DNA of 64,000 bases, taken from contig NC_014388.1 in the NCBI RefSeq assembly GCF_000145035.1, positions 139,501 to 203,500 on the forward strand, written 5' to 3'. The translations under genes and the position numbers were made by a program. The notes beneath the pieces were generated by a model, which saw only the letters and a list, made by a program, of their open reading frames with translations, was not told the DNA's origin and did no database searches. This DNA is from Butyrivibrio proteoclasticus B316. Its GTDB lineage: Bacteria; Bacillota; Clostridia; Lachnospirales; Lachnospiraceae. Numbering within the stretch: position 1 is the stretch's first letter; every line of letters starts with the position of its first letter. Shown piece after piece: positions 51,866 to 61,367 of this stretch.

Positions 51866-54010
51866 TTAATAATATTTCTGAGATATTACCTTTCCATCTT
51901 TCCATTCAATATCAACTATCTTACCTGAGCGAGTATGCAAGCCGGTAACTTTTCCTGACGGCCACTCTTTGGGAAGTGCAGGCAAAAGCTTATCTTCACC
52001 CTCATGGCTCTGGATCAGCATCTCGGCAATTCCTGATACCAGGCCAAAGTTTCCGTCAATCTGAAAAGGCGGATGGTTATCGAAAAGATTAGGTAGCATG
52101 GACTTTCTGACAAGTGCCATGATGTTCTCATAACACTGCTCTCCATCACAGAGTCTTGCCCACATATTGATGATCCATGCTCTCGACCACCCAGTGTGGC
52201 CTCCGCCGTGGGATACTCTCCTTTCAATCGTTGCACGCGCCGCTTTTAAAAGTGCATCCTTATCCTCACTGTCAAAGAACTGTTTACCAGGATAAAGAGC
52301 AAAAAGATGGGATATATGTCTGTGACCGATTTCAACTTCGTCATAGTTCTCAGCCCACTCCTGAACAGTTCCAATTTCAGAAATCTGAGGCTTTGGAAGT
52401 TTGCACAATATGGTTGTATATCTCTCTTTTTCCTCGGAGCTTAACATGTCTGTTCCGATCAGCCCGCTAAAAAGCTCATACAGAATCTGTGCATCCATAG
52501 ATGCTCCTTCGCACATCATGCCACGCTCTCCGCTTGGAAGTACATAAGTGTTTTCCGGAGAAACCGACGGTGACACAACTAACTGACCTGCCTCGTTTTC
52601 TATAAGAGAATCCTCGAAGAAAAGAGCAGCCTCTTTTACCATTGGAAGATATTCCCTCATAAAGTTCTCATCCTGAGTGTAGCGGTAATGCTCCAGGATA
52701 TGAAGGCATAGCCAGGCCGCTCCCATCTGCCAGTAGCTGGCAGCCTGCCAGGTATCCTGCGGCGCACAGTCTCCCCATATATCAGTATTATGATGAGCCA
52801 TCCATCCCCGCGCACAGTACATTTCAGCTGCGGCTCTTCTGCCGTTTGGAAGCATGCGTTTCATCAGATCAAACAAAGGCTCGTGAAGCTCTGATAATCC
52901 GGTGACTTCCGCAGGCCAGTAATTCATCTGCGCATTAATATTAATAGTAAATTTGCTGTCCCACGCAGGTGAAAAGCTGTCGTTCCATATTCCCTGCAGA
53001 TTTGCAGGAAGACTTCCCGGTCTGCTGGAAGAAATGAGAAGATATCTTCCGTAGGCAAACAAGAGATTGATAAGACCATTATCTGTTCCGCCTTCTGCAA
53101 CTGCCTGTAACCTTTTATCTGTAGGAATGTTATCTCTGTTATCACTATCAATTTCAAGTGTGCAGCGATCCATCAGCTCCTGCACATCGCAAACATGCCT
53201 TTTCTTTAACTCATCATAGCCAAGTTTCTGCGCCGCATCCAAGGTCCTGACCGCATCTGCCACAGGATCTTCATTATAAAAGTCAGTCTGTGAAGCGATG
53301 AGTATCTCAGCATCATCATCTGCATGGAGCATTCTGCCTCTGATATAAGGGTTTCCATTAACTACACGGATAACCATACAGAATCTGACACCGTCCGCTC
53401 CTGTTCTGCCTTCCATGCAAAGTGTGTTTTCCGAGAGTTTATATACCTTCTCGCACTGATCACCTCTCTCAGCAAAAATGCGAAGGCGTGACCCCAGGCA
53501 CTTTATGGCCATCACCTTATCCACATTGGAAATAAAGCTCTCGCGGCAGAATTTAACGCCGTCCTTGGTATAGGAAACTGTATGAATTCCTTTTTCTATA
53601 TCAAGTTCCCGCTTATAATCAGGTATTTCCTCAATACGATTGAGCTGTCCGCTCCAATGCTCACGTATTCCCAAAATCTGAATACGTTCTTTTCCCTCTG
53701 GAATAATAAACAAATCCCCAAGAGGTTCATAATGGCTCTGATACTCCGGTATACCGGCCATTGCCTCATTCGCAAGATCCTCCGCATCAGAAATCCTGCC
53801 TTCGCGGATAAGTCTTCTGATCACAGGAATGCTTTCTTTTGCATCAGGATTAATACGGTCTCTGGGCCCGCTCCACCAGATGCTGTCATTATTTAGCTGA
53901 AAGCGGTCAATGAGTGTTCCACCAAAGCACATGGCTCCCATAAATCCGTTGCCAAGTGGAAGCGCACTATTCCAGTCTTTTGCCGCTTCTTTATACCATA
54001 GTCTATTCAT
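51866..54010 (-). CDS. GH95-family alpha-L-fucosidase-like enzyme
   Basis: A 714-residue glycosidase. The N-terminal signature [20 protein letters not shown] identifies GH95, and the barrel includes [20 protein letters not shown] (family Asn/Asp pair region), [20 protein letters not shown] and the late [17 protein letters not shown]. Family members are inverting alpha-L-fucosidases or alpha-L-galactosidases. There is no signal peptide, so it acts inside the cell on imported oligosaccharides. It lies beside other glycan enzymes but is not in a transporter operon. Confidence 0.9.
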   Translation of the reverse strand: MNRLWYKEAAKDWNSALPLGNGFMGAMCFGGTLIDRFQLNNDSIWWSGPRDRINPDAKESIPVIRRLIREGRISDAEDLANEAMAGIPEYQSHYEPLGDLFIIPEGKERIQILGIREHWSGQLNRIEEIPDYKRELDIEKGIHTVSYTKDGVKFCRESFISNVDKVMAIKCLGSRLRIFAERGDQCEKVYKLSENTLCMEGRTGADGVRFCMVIRVVNGNPYIRGRMLHADDDAEILIASQTDFYNEDPVADAVRTLDAAQKLGYDELKKRHVCDVQELMDRCTLEIDSDNRDNIPTDKRLQAVAEGGTDNGLINLLFAYGRYLLISSSRPGSLPANLQGIWNDSFSPAWDSKFTININAQMNYWPAEVTGLSELHEPLFDLMKRMLPNGRRAAAEMYCARGWMAHHNTDIWGDCAPQDTWQAASYWQMGAAWLCLHILEHYRYTQDENFMREYLPMVKEAALFFEDSLIENEAGQLVVSPSVSPENTYVLPSGERGMMCEGASMDAQILYELFSGLIGTDMLSSEEKERYTTILCKLPKPQISEIGTVQEWAENYDEVEIGHRHISHLFALYPGKQFFDSEDKDALLKAARATIERRVSHGGGHTGWSRAWIINMWARLCDGEQCYENIMALVRKSMLPNLFDNHPPFQIDGNFGLVSGIAEMLIQSHEGEDKLLPALPKEWPSGKVTGLHTRSGKIVDIEWKDGKVISQKYY

Positions 54011-54042
54011 ATTTCCCCCAAAACTTTCTATATTTGTTCCAA

Positions 54043-54210
54043 TTATAAGGTCCAGTTACTACGATAATCGCAGCGCAGCCTAAAAGCAAGCAAAAACAAA
54101 ACGCAGAATTCACCTTTACTGACAGTGAAATCCATTCCCCTTAAGACCTCCTGCCTGGTTTCACCCGCTCCGAAGCTTTTTTTCAAATCTTTAATTTCCA
54201 AAAATTCCAT
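54043..54210 (-). pseudogene. N-terminal remnant of a MacB-type ABC ATPase
   Basis: ATG 54210 opens MEFLEIKDLKKSFGAGETRQ then VLRGMDFTVSKGEFCVL, the exact start of a MacB/LolD-type ATPase. At the point where Walker A should come (usually GPSGSGKST) the sequence changes to [17 protein letters not shown] and stops. All catalytic parts are missing, so the gene is broken by deletion. Its promoter operator at 54235 is still perfect. Confidence 0.75.
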
Positions 54211-54234
54211 TATTCATAATTCCTCCTCGCAGTA

Positions 54235-54256
54235 TATGTTAGCAAGAGCTAACATA
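54235..54256 (-). promoter_or_regulatory. Palindromic operator before the broken ABC gene
   Basis: TATGTTAGC-aaga-GCTAACATA, a perfect 9-bp dyad about 25 bp upstream of the remnant start. It is TetR-type in look. No TetR gene is present near it. Confidence 0.65.
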
Positions 54257-54286
54257 ATGATATCACTAAATAGTTTTTTTCCACAA

Positions 54287-54317
54287 AAAGGCACGCTCAA
54301 TTAAATAGCGTGCCTTT
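54287..54317 (-). terminator. Terminator of the large lipoprotein gene
   Basis: AAAGGCACGCT / AGCGTGCCTTT, 11-bp stem with a 9-nt loop; five T on the minus strand. Confidence 0.85.
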
Positions 54318-54346
54318 GAATCAGGGTTATTAAACTGACAAAGATA

Positions 54347-55930
54347 TTATGGAATATATACCTGAACTGCGTTGTATAATTCACCGTCTGCAACACTTAT
54401 TGCCATGAGCATATCTCCGGTCATGTAGTATTCCTTGGCATCTTCTGACCATCCGGGATAGTTGTCACCTTTAAATTCTCTGCCAATAATGTACTCGGTC
54501 TCTATATTGGCAGTCCCATCTTTTTCAACTACCTTCTGAAGATATATTTCGCAATCTTCTTTGATGTTAAAGGTAACATTTTCTTCTATGGTTTTTCTCT
54601 GGTTTCCTTCTGTGAACAGCTGGACAACTGTGTATTCTTCAGCATAATCCTCTTTTTCAAGAGCATAGCAGAAATCGTCGTCGCTGCACTTTACAAGGAA
54701 ACCGTCAAATCTTGTTGTGCCTACAACATCTTTTTTGAAAGCTTCATCAGTATCATACTCAAGTTCTTTATTGGCATCTTCGAAGGATACGGCTGTATAC
54801 TGTGTTCCGTTAACAGAGAAAATATTGCTTCCTATTTCTGCGTTTTCTACGTATTCCTTTTTGATTCGCTCTTCACGGCACAGATCTCCGGTAAAAGAGT
54901 TCTCGTTAAAGCTCTTAACCTGCATGTAGAGGTTATTGTCATTGTCGTAATATTTAGCAGCGTCAAAAGTAGCAGGATCCTGATTGCCAAGGCAGGTAAG
55001 AGTGATCTTGTCTGCTCCAAATTCATTATCCCCTGTAAAAACTATTGTAGGGAAGGATGGATATTCATTATTAAACTTACCCTCAGTCACATTGTCTGCA
55101 GATCCGAAATGGAAAGTAACTGAATCTCCGTTTTGCTCATATTCAAAAGGAATTCCTGAGATACCATCCGGAGTCTGTGTATGACCTGAAGTCTCACTGT
55201 CAAATATAAAATAACTATTGATATTATACTGGTCATCCCCTGCATACACTGCATATACACCACCTGCAAAGTTCGGTGTGCCATCTGCAGAAATGCCTGC
55301 ACTTGTAAAGCTCAGGATTTCAGAATTCCCGTAATCCTCACTGAGCATATCATATACGGAAGAATCCGTAGGAACATCTGAAACATCTTTTTGATAGTTG
55401 TGATATTCTTCAGCCTCAACATTAGAATAATCAATGCTTGCTTCAGCAGTTACCACATATTTGCCGGTTTCCTTGTCAACATAGCCCTTCTGTATAGAAT
55501 TGCGGTTTGACAGGATAAGGCTGTTGTCTTTGGCTACGGCAATAGGATATGCTGTACCCGCAGTCTGGACAGTTGTGACTTTCTCTAGCGCACCATCTTT
55601 TTCTATAAAAACAGTTGCTTCATATGTAGCGATATGCCCTTCAAGATCATCGTATGTATAGCTTGTTACCAGGAGGGCATCGCCGCCCTGACAGATTGGA
55701 GCGTAGGCATAGGACTGACCTGCATGAAGAGAAGCTACTAATTCTTCGTAAGTATTTGACTTGGAACTATCATTTGAACCGGTGATATTCTCTGTGGTTT
55801 CTGCAGTAGTGTCCTTTGCATCATTTTCAGCTGCACTTTCCACATTAGTAGCTGCGCTCTTACCGCAGCCACTGATAATTGAAGCTGTTAAAGCTGTTGC
55901 GATTAGTAAAGTGATGAGTTTTGTTTTCAT
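54347..55930 (-). CDS. Large lipoprotein of unknown function
   Basis: A 527-residue exported lipoprotein. Start at ATG 55930 with GAGGGGG upstream gives a signal MKTKLITLLIATALTASIIS with lipobox Cys in SGCGKS. A Thr/Glu/Asn linker follows, then a long beta-rich region with repeats of the type VTSYTYDDLEGHIATYEATV. No enzyme motif. It stands between a truncated ABC gene and a histidine phosphatase with its own terminator, so it is monocistronic. Surface role unknown. Confidence 0.8.
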   Translation of the reverse strand: MKTKLITLLIATALTASIISGCGKSAATNVESAAENDAKDTTAETTENITGSNDSSKSNTYEELVASLHAGQSYAYAPICQGGDALLVTSYTYDDLEGHIATYEATVFIEKDGALEKVTTVQTAGTAYPIAVAKDNSLILSNRNSIQKGYVDKETGKYVVTAEASIDYSNVEAEEYHNYQKDVSDVPTDSSVYDMLSEDYGNSEILSFTSAGISADGTPNFAGGVYAVYAGDDQYNINSYFIFDSETSGHTQTPDGISGIPFEYEQNGDSVTFHFGSADNVTEGKFNNEYPSFPTIVFTGDNEFGADKITLTCLGNQDPATFDAAKYYDNDNNLYMQVKSFNENSFTGDLCREERIKKEYVENAEIGSNIFSVNGTQYTAVSFEDANKELEYDTDEAFKKDVVGTTRFDGFLVKCSDDDFCYALEKEDYAEEYTVVQLFTEGNQRKTIEENVTFNIKEDCEIYLQKVVEKDGTANIETEYIIGREFKGDNYPGWSEDAKEYYMTGDMLMAISVADGELYNAVQVYIP

Positions 55931-56060
55931 AATTTCCCCCTCAATAATATGTTTTATAAAAATGATAGCACATTTATCTGCCAGCATCTTTTTATACGAA
56001 CGGATATTATTTTGGGCAAAAAAATTTCGCTTGCGACCGTATTATTGAAAAACTTATATC

Positions 56061-56843
56061 TCAGTGACGTTCATCCTCATTTTCATATCTCTCACAGAAT
56101 CTTGCAGAAAAAGAAGGTTTTTCATCACCAATAGTCAGATGGGTAATATCTCCGATTCTAAGTGTTCTAAACACCGCGATTCCCTTTTCCCTCTCTTCTG
56201 TCACAATCTCCGTAAGAGATGTTGGAGCAGTGGCAAGGAACTGCAGCGGAACAAATGGAGATACATTCCAAAGCCTCGATAATAAAACACTTGTTATTCC
56301 AAAATGGCAGAAAAATGCAAGGGTTTTGTCATTTCCATCTGTAACTTTATAAATGTCACCAGCTCTCTCATATCCATGATCTTGGAGAAATCTGTCAAAA
56401 CACTCCGTCACATGATCATAGATTTCTACCATATTAGAGGCCTTAGAAAGCTTACTATCACGCCATCCCTTCACATCAAAAAGCTCCGAATGACCAGCAA
56501 AGTATGATGGCATCATATCCCAGACTATACGCTTTTCATAAGTCCCATCGTCGCCTGCTTTCAGCTCATTTTTATACGCATTTCTCGTTTCCGGATCAGC
56601 CTTATTAGGATCAAACTGCGCCGGGAACTCCTGAAGCCATTCCAATACTTCTGCATCCATTCCCAGCTCTTTTAACGAATAATCTGCTGTAGCTCTGGCT
56701 CTTCCAAGAGGCGAAACATATGCCTCATCAATTCCAAAACTTCTAATCTGTCTGGCAAGTAGCTCAGCCTCTACTTTGCCCTTATCTGTTAATCCATCTA
56801 TAGCATAATCAGGATCACCATGTCTAAAAATCAATAATCTCAT
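56061..56843 (-). CDS. Histidine phosphatase family protein
   Basis: A 260-residue protein of the phosphoglycerate-mutase-like superfamily. Start set at ATG 56843, 7 bp after GGAGA. The catalytic motif LLIFRHGDPDY (RHG) is at the very N-terminus, LGRARATADYSLKEL supplies the second Arg, and LAFFCHFGITSVLLSRL the second His. This supports a phosphatase, not a mutase. Substrate unknown; broad phosphatases of this group clear sugar or nucleotide phosphates. Confidence 0.88.
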   Translation of the reverse strand: MRLLIFRHGDPDYAIDGLTDKGKVEAELLARQIRSFGIDEAYVSPLGRARATADYSLKELGMDAEVLEWLQEFPAQFDPNKADPETRNAYKNELKAGDDGTYEKRIVWDMMPSYFAGHSELFDVKGWRDSKLSKASNMVEIYDHVTECFDRFLQDHGYERAGDIYKVTDGNDKTLAFFCHFGITSVLLSRLWNVSPFVPLQFLATAPTSLTEIVTEEREKGIAVFRTLRIGDITHLTIGDEKPSFSARFCERYENEDERH

Positions 56844-56907
56844 ATGTATCTCCATTCAGTAGTTTTAGCAGTTAAAAAATGTTTCGCAGACAGTCATCTC
56901 ATAACTC

Positions 56908-58230
56908 TTAGATTTCCGCTACTTTAAGCCATTTTCCCTTGAAATAGTAAATAATAAAAACTATTGAACTAACTGACCATGTCAGCGGATAAGCCCAGAA
57001 AATAACATTTACTACCGGAATAAGCCGAACAATTATAATAATATACGTTATTCTAAGAAGGCACCAACTGGATAGCATAACAATCATAGGAATTGTTGTC
57101 TTACCGGCTCCTCTGTATATCCCTGCCAGGCAGTGGCTAAGGGCAAGCAGGCAATAGAAAAGACTTTCTGTCCTAGCCTGGATTGTTCCTATTGCAAGGA
57201 CCTCTGCTTCACTTGAAAACATTCTAAGTAGTACAGGCGCGTAGGCAAATACTATAAATCCAATGATCTCTGCACAGGCTACGCCAATGGCACATCCAAT
57301 GGCAGAGCCCTTCTTGACTCTTTTAACCTCTCCGGCGCCAAGATTCTGACTTACGAAGGTTGTAAGAGCCATGCACATACACGTGATCGGTAAAAAGACA
57401 AAACCCTCAAGCTTAAAATAGCTTCCGCAGCCTGCCATAGCTACTGAACCAAATGCATTGATATTTGACTGTACAACTACGTTTCCTATTGCAATAACAC
57501 TATTTTGAATCCCGGTAGGAAAGCCTATTCTCAGCTCTTTTCCCAAAGTAGCCCTATCCATCTTGAGCTTACTGATAAAAATCCTGTGAGGTCCATCCAC
57601 CATAGTAAGCTTAACAAAGGCAAGAACAGCGCTCACAAACTGTGCTATGACTGTCGCAAGTGCAGCTCCTCCAATGCCAAATCCCAAGAACTTCACAAAA
57701 GCTATATCAAGTATCGTATTAAGGACTGTGCTGACGATCAGGTAATACAGAGGTCTTCTGGAATCTCCCATTGCCTGAAAAACACCGCAACATGCGCTAT
57801 ACAGTATATTTCCAAGTCCACCAAGAAAATATATCTTAAAATATTGAACTGAACTTGGCATTACGTCAGCCGGGGTTCCCATCCACTTTAAGAGCGTAGG
57901 CGTAAAGAAATATCCCCAGACTGTCATTACTATTCCCATGACAATCGCAAAAGCAACACCTGTATGTGATGCAATAGATACTCCGACCTTGTCTCCTGCT
58001 CCGTATCTTTTGCCAATTATAACGCTGTTACCCATAAATAGGCCATTTATAAAACCTACCATTAAAAATATAAGGCTACCGGTAGTACTAACGGCAGCCA
58101 ATGCTTCTTTTCCCAGAACATTTCCTACAACAACCGAGTCTACAACGTTATAGAGCTGTTGCAGGAGCTGACCGAAGAAAAGTGGAATTGCAAATCTAAT
58201 TAAATTCTTAGTAATTGAGCCTTTGATCAT
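56908..58230 (-). CDS. MATE-family efflux transporter
   Basis: A 440-residue membrane protein with 12 helices. ATG 58230 is chosen because MIKGSITKNLIRFAIPLFFG is the usual MATE start; the longer frame reads through a neighbouring remnant. Typical pieces are LLQQLYNVVDSVVVGNVLGK and TFVSQNLGAGEVKRVKKGSA, the second-half counterpart. MATE proteins pump drugs or metabolites with Na+ or H+. It follows a broken SseB-like gene by 7 bp, which may provide its transcript. Confidence 0.93.
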   Translation of the reverse strand: MIKGSITKNLIRFAIPLFFGQLLQQLYNVVDSVVVGNVLGKEALAAVSTTGSLIFLMVGFINGLFMGNSVIIGKRYGAGDKVGVSIASHTGVAFAIVMGIVMTVWGYFFTPTLLKWMGTPADVMPSSVQYFKIYFLGGLGNILYSACCGVFQAMGDSRRPLYYLIVSTVLNTILDIAFVKFLGFGIGGAALATVIAQFVSAVLAFVKLTMVDGPHRIFISKLKMDRATLGKELRIGFPTGIQNSVIAIGNVVVQSNINAFGSVAMAGCGSYFKLEGFVFLPITCMCMALTTFVSQNLGAGEVKRVKKGSAIGCAIGVACAEIIGFIVFAYAPVLLRMFSSEAEVLAIGTIQARTESLFYCLLALSHCLAGIYRGAGKTTIPMIVMLSSWCLLRITYIIIIVRLIPVVNVIFWAYPLTWSVSSIVFIIYYFKGKWLKVAEI

Positions 58231-58237
58231 AACATCA

Positions 58238-58393
58238 TCATAGTAGCAGAATAAAGCACTCTGGTAAATACAATGTTTTACCATTTTCGTCAGGCACAGG
58301 GATATCTCCGTCATATTTCATAGGGATGAGGAATCTGGCCTTTGGAAGTTCCCTCTTAAAAAGCCGTAATGAACTAGTCTGTAAGTTGTGCAT
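58238..58393 (-). pseudogene. Remnant of an SseB-like protein
   Basis: Minus-strand frame of 51 codons: KRELPKARFLIPMKYDGDIP then PDENGKTLYLP. This matches the N-terminal part of the SseB family (serine-sensitivity proteins), which normally is several times longer. The chain ends early in an unrelated hydrophobic tail. Called a deletion remnant next to the MATE gene. Confidence 0.5.
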
Positions 58394-58492
58394 CTATGCT
58401 ATTGCCGCATCAATGTCTTCCTTTAATATCCCCTCATCCATTTGATAGACATTTAAAGAATCTGCGTCTCAAATACTTCTCCTATAAACTAA

Positions 58493-58969
58493 TTATGAAG
58501 CTCTGTACTCCATAAGAGTTGTGTTCTGCCATTTTCCAAATCGATCTTTAGCTATTCTTTCCCTATAGCCAATTTCCCTAAAACCACATTTTTTGTGTAA
58601 GGCTATACTTGCTTTATTAATTGAAAATATTGCAGAATATATGCTCCAATATCCATCTTTCTCAGCTTCCCGGATAATCGTATTTACCAAAGCTGTTCCT
58701 ATCCCATGACCTCTATAGTTTCTGTCTACATATACACTCATTTCAACGCAGCCTTTATATGCGCACCTACTTGAAGAAGGACTTAGCGCTATCCAACCTA
58801 CAACCTTCCCTTCTTCCTCAAAAACAAACCTGCAATTCTTTACGTGACCTTCATTCCACTCAGTAAAACTAGGACACTCTGTATTAAAAGTTGATGTTCC
58901 CTCTTCTAATCCCTGCTTGTAAATCTCTGCTACTGTCCCCCAGTCTTCATCTCTCATTTCTCTAATCAC
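58493..58969 (-). CDS. PAT/ArsN-like N-acetyltransferase
   Basis: A 158-residue GNAT protein of the phosphinothricin acetyltransferase group. Hallmarks: the start MIREMRDEDWGTVAEIYKQG, STFNTECPSFTEWNEGH, YVDRNYRGHGIGTALV (acetyl-CoA motif) and ALHKKCGFREIG. PAT homologues acetylate phosphinothricin, arsinothricin or methionine sulfoximine. It overlaps a MarR gene with an N-terminal Cys cluster by 8 nt. The pairing suggests controlled resistance to such a compound; the substrate is not proven by sequence. Confidence 0.9.
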   Translation of the reverse strand: MIREMRDEDWGTVAEIYKQGLEEGTSTFNTECPSFTEWNEGHVKNCRFVFEEEGKVVGWIALSPSSSRCAYKGCVEMSVYVDRNYRGHGIGTALVNTIIREAEKDGYWSIYSAIFSINKASIALHKKCGFREIGYRERIAKDRFGKWQNTTLMEYRAS

Positions 58970-59405
58970 AGCATTCCACCTCCGTTTTTTTTATCGCATC
59001 ATTATAGATATTTAATGCCTCTAAAACCTGACTCTGTTTTTCCTTTGGAATCATAGAAAAAACTCTCTTAAACTTCATATTCATATCTTTTTCTATTGTA
59101 TTGAATCTTGCCATTCCTTCATCAGTCAGATTAAGCACTACACACCTGCGATCCCTTGTTGAAGGTTCTCGCAAAACATATCCTTTTTGAACAAGCTCTT
59201 CTACAGATCTGCTTACAGCACTTTTATCCATCTTAAGGAGTTCAGCAAGTTCCTTTACACATATTCCAGGTTTTCTGCCTATCTCAACAACCAGAAAGCA
59301 TTGAGATGTATTAACGGTACATTGGCAGCAATCAGAACTGTTTAGCTTCTCAAGATTACGTTCTAATTCTCTGGTACTTTCTCGAAATAGTTTTACCTTA
59401 TCCAT
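58962..59405 (-). CDS. MarR-family regulator with an N-terminal cysteine cluster
   Basis: A 147-residue winged-helix regulator. Start at ATG 59405 with AGGAGGG 6 bp upstream. Near residue 20-30 the sequence SSDCCQCTVNTSQCF has four Cys, a pattern seen in redox- or metalloid-sensing MarR proteins. The wing domain shows LAELLKMDKSAVSRSVEELV and STRDRRCVVLNLTDEG. A perfect dyad overlaps its own -35, so it likely represses itself and the downstream acetyltransferase. Confidence 0.92.
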   Translation of the reverse strand: MDKVKLFRESTRELERNLEKLNSSDCCQCTVNTSQCFLVVEIGRKPGICVKELAELLKMDKSAVSRSVEELVQKGYVLREPSTRDRRCVVLNLTDEGMARFNTIEKDMNMKFKRVFSMIPKEKQSQVLEALNIYNDAIKKTEVECCD

Positions 59406-59428
59406 CGAATGCCCTCCTATGAATTTAA

Positions 59429-59462
59429 ATGATAAAATCATTAGTTGCATTTGTCAACTAAT
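59429..59462 (-). promoter_or_regulatory. MarR promoter with overlapping perfect operator
   Basis: Minus-strand TTGACA (59457-59452), 17-bp spacer, TATCAT (59434-59429). The dyad ATTAGTTG-n7-CAACTAAT covers 59440-59462, across the -35 and the spacer. A bound dimer would block polymerase. Confidence 0.8.
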
Positions 59463-59620
59463 TTATAATATAAAAAAGCCACATAGCCGTTATAAACAAC
59501 TACATGGCAATTACGTGGGCATATTCATTTATCTTATTTGTGATCTATTGCTTATGATATTTAATACGTATGCTAACCTATCTGATCAATCCTCTTTCAG
59601 ACCTATCACATAGTTATAAA

Positions 59621-59658
59621 CTACCCTTTCCGAAGTGGAGTCTGTGAGGGTAGTTCAT
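59621..59658 (+). repeat. Orphan right end of the IS605-like element
   Basis: Hairpin CTACCCT...AGGGTAG around a core matching the right end at 10303-10338: after alignment about 32 of 36 positions agree, both ending in AGTTCAT. No tnpB or scaffold hairpins are next to it. The stop codon of the minus-strand gene at 59655 lies inside this repeat. It is a deletion relic, or a minimal hairpin element. Confidence 0.65.
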
Positions 59659-60149
59659 CTCTTAACGGCAAAATTCATAATCCCATTGATGGTATGAATC
59701 ACAAAAAATGGAACTGCCGTCCCTGCCAACAGGTAATTTCTCTGCCAAAGTCCTAAAAACAAATAGTACAACGGAACAACGGCAAACTGAGTGATTATTA
59801 TCAGCCATCCATATTGGTAACCCATATAGTACAGTATCCATCCAATGAAGTTGATCAGGATCATCAGAATCATAAGAAAAAGGAATATCTTTTCTTTTGT
59901 TGTTTCTTTCGGAATAAGTTTAACATCATCCCTTACAATCAACATCAGCAGAATCATAGACAAAATACCAAATATTCCCTGTACTGTCCCAATCCATTTG
60001 ATCTCATTCGACATATTCATGATTGGATTTGATGCAGGTTTTATCAATGGCATAACGATATATGGAATCTCTTGTATCACAAATGCTGCTATACCTATAA
60101 ACGATATTCCCAAGTAATAGTTCTTGAACAAATGTAAAAGCTTTATCAT
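59655..60149 (-). CDS. Membrane protein of unknown function
   Basis: A 164-residue protein with four hydrophobic helices (ISFIGIAAFVIQEIPYIVMP, FGILSMILLMLIV, KIFLFLMILMILINFIGWIL, LIIITQFAVVPLYYLFLGL) and a basic end (NFAVKR). The stop codon is supplied by the orphan IS605 end, so the original C-terminus could have been slightly longer. It lies after an XRE remnant. No family recognised. Confidence 0.72.
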   Translation of the reverse strand: MIKLLHLFKNYYLGISFIGIAAFVIQEIPYIVMPLIKPASNPIMNMSNEIKWIGTVQGIFGILSMILLMLIVRDDVKLIPKETTKEKIFLFLMILMILINFIGWILYYMGYQYGWLIIITQFAVVPLYYLFLGLWQRNYLLAGTAVPFFVIHTINGIMNFAVKR

Positions 60150-60169
60150 ATTACCCGTCCTCCGTCACA

Positions 60170-60440
60170 CTATCCAAACAGCATATCTGCAGCCTTTTCC
60201 AGTTCTCTTCTCTCTTGAGAATCATCATAACCGCTTTCCTTGTCATCAATCCCCTTTACCGGATCGATCAAAAACAGGCCGTCACGGTTGCAGTAGAAGA
60301 ATATCCGGCAATCCTCTCAGGTTTTCCCATTTTGAGATACTTTTGTCAGTTACTCCCAGCTTTTCTGCCAGCTGAAGCTGTGTCATCTTGTTCTTTTCTC
60401 GCAATTCCTTAATAACTGCACCTGTAACATATTGGTTCAT
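60170..60440 (-). pseudogene. XRE-type regulator remnant joined to another fragment
   Basis: ATG 60440 starts VIKELREKNKMTQLQLAEKL and then LGVTDKSISKWENLRGLPDI, a clear XRE helix-turn-helix, but a stop comes after 52 codons (60282). In the next frame, NRDGLFLIDPVKGIDDKESG continues to a stop at 60170. The second piece does not resemble the rest of an XRE protein. A deletion-frameshift fusion is the simplest reading. Confidence 0.65.
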
Positions 60441-60606
60441 TTTCGTTCTCACCTCCATGCACAGATTGTAAATCAGTTTTTCTAATGATGGTACCTACGG
60501 AGAGTAGAGTTGAAGTTATTATCTTCCGATATAAACGTCTCTCAACATTTTTAATTTATTTCGCAATTTTCAACTTTTTTAGTTTTTGCGAAACGCAAAG
60601 CCAACA

Positions 60607-60987
60607 CTACATATACAAAAATGCATCGACAAATCCATCTACTCCATATCTTTTTGAAATATCCATCAGCCCTGATTTCACTTCATCTCTACTGAAACCG
60701 TGTTCTTCCAGATACTCATCAGATTGGTTATTTAGATATGAATAGAAAAGCAGCGCAACCTCCAAATCTTGCTTCTTACGCTCTTCTGTAATGTCATAAA
60801 GCCTGTTTTCCGCTTCATTGATAAACCCAGCGTCAACCATATCGATTAATTCATCAAGCGTTTGTTCTTCCTCTGAATCTTTTAATAGTTCTGCTGATGG
60901 TGAGGCTGTATCTATATTAAAGATAATCTTCAATACTGCTCTTACCATTTCATTTATAAGTCTCATCACATAGTCTTGCTCAAACAA
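60607..60987 (-). CDS. DUF6483-like protein
   Basis: A 126-residue soluble helical protein. The start is a TTG at 60987, 6 bp after AAAGGAG, giving (M)FEQDYVMRLINEMVRAVLKI, the typical beginning of this clostridial family; the longer frame has no ribosome site. The rest is acidic helices (SEEEQTLDELIDMVDAG, LFYSYLNNQSDEYL). Function unknown. It follows a two-helix membrane gene and they probably share a transcript. Confidence 0.65.
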   Translation of the reverse strand: MFEQDYVMRLINEMVRAVLKIIFNIDTASPSAELLKDSEEEQTLDELIDMVDAGFINEAENRLYDITEERKKQDLEVALLFYSYLNNQSDEYLEEHGFSRDEVKSGLMDISKRYGVDGFVDAFLYM

Positions 60988-61025
60988 TTTTTTCTCCTTT
61001 CTGCAATACATATTTGCAGAAAGAA

Positions 61026-61367
61026 TCAATTATTCATTCGAACTTTATAAGTAACTATCGTGTCTCCTCTAGGAAGCCTATACATGTATTGGATAAATAC
61101 AATTAACATAATACATATCCAAATTTCCAGCCACTTATTATAAATGTTTATACCAGATATCTGTTTTCGTTTTTCATAAACATGGCTCTCCTGAATGGCG
61201 GTTTCTTCTTCGTAATCGGTTATAACGCTCGAAATGGTTTCTCCAAATAAACCATGCGTATTTATTGTTCCACATGGAATAACCGTTACAGAAACAGATA
61301 CAGAAAAGAGTATTATAAATAGTCTTGTAATCAATTTATGCCTGTCTTTCACTATATAATTCCTCAC
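61026..61367 (-). CDS. Small two-helix membrane protein
   Basis: A 113-residue protein with an N-terminal helix (LITRLFIILFSVSVSVTVIP) and a second near the C-terminus (EIWICIMLIVFIQYMYRL); the middle is polar and probably outside. The next gene begins 39 bp after it on the minus strand. No family recognised. Start ATG 61367 has only a weak site, which lowers confidence. Confidence 0.6.
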   Translation of the reverse strand: MRNYIVKDRHKLITRLFIILFSVSVSVTVIPCGTINTHGLFGETISSVITDYEEETAIQESHVYEKRKQISGINIYNKWLEIWICIMLIVFIQYMYRLPRGDTIVTYKVRMNN

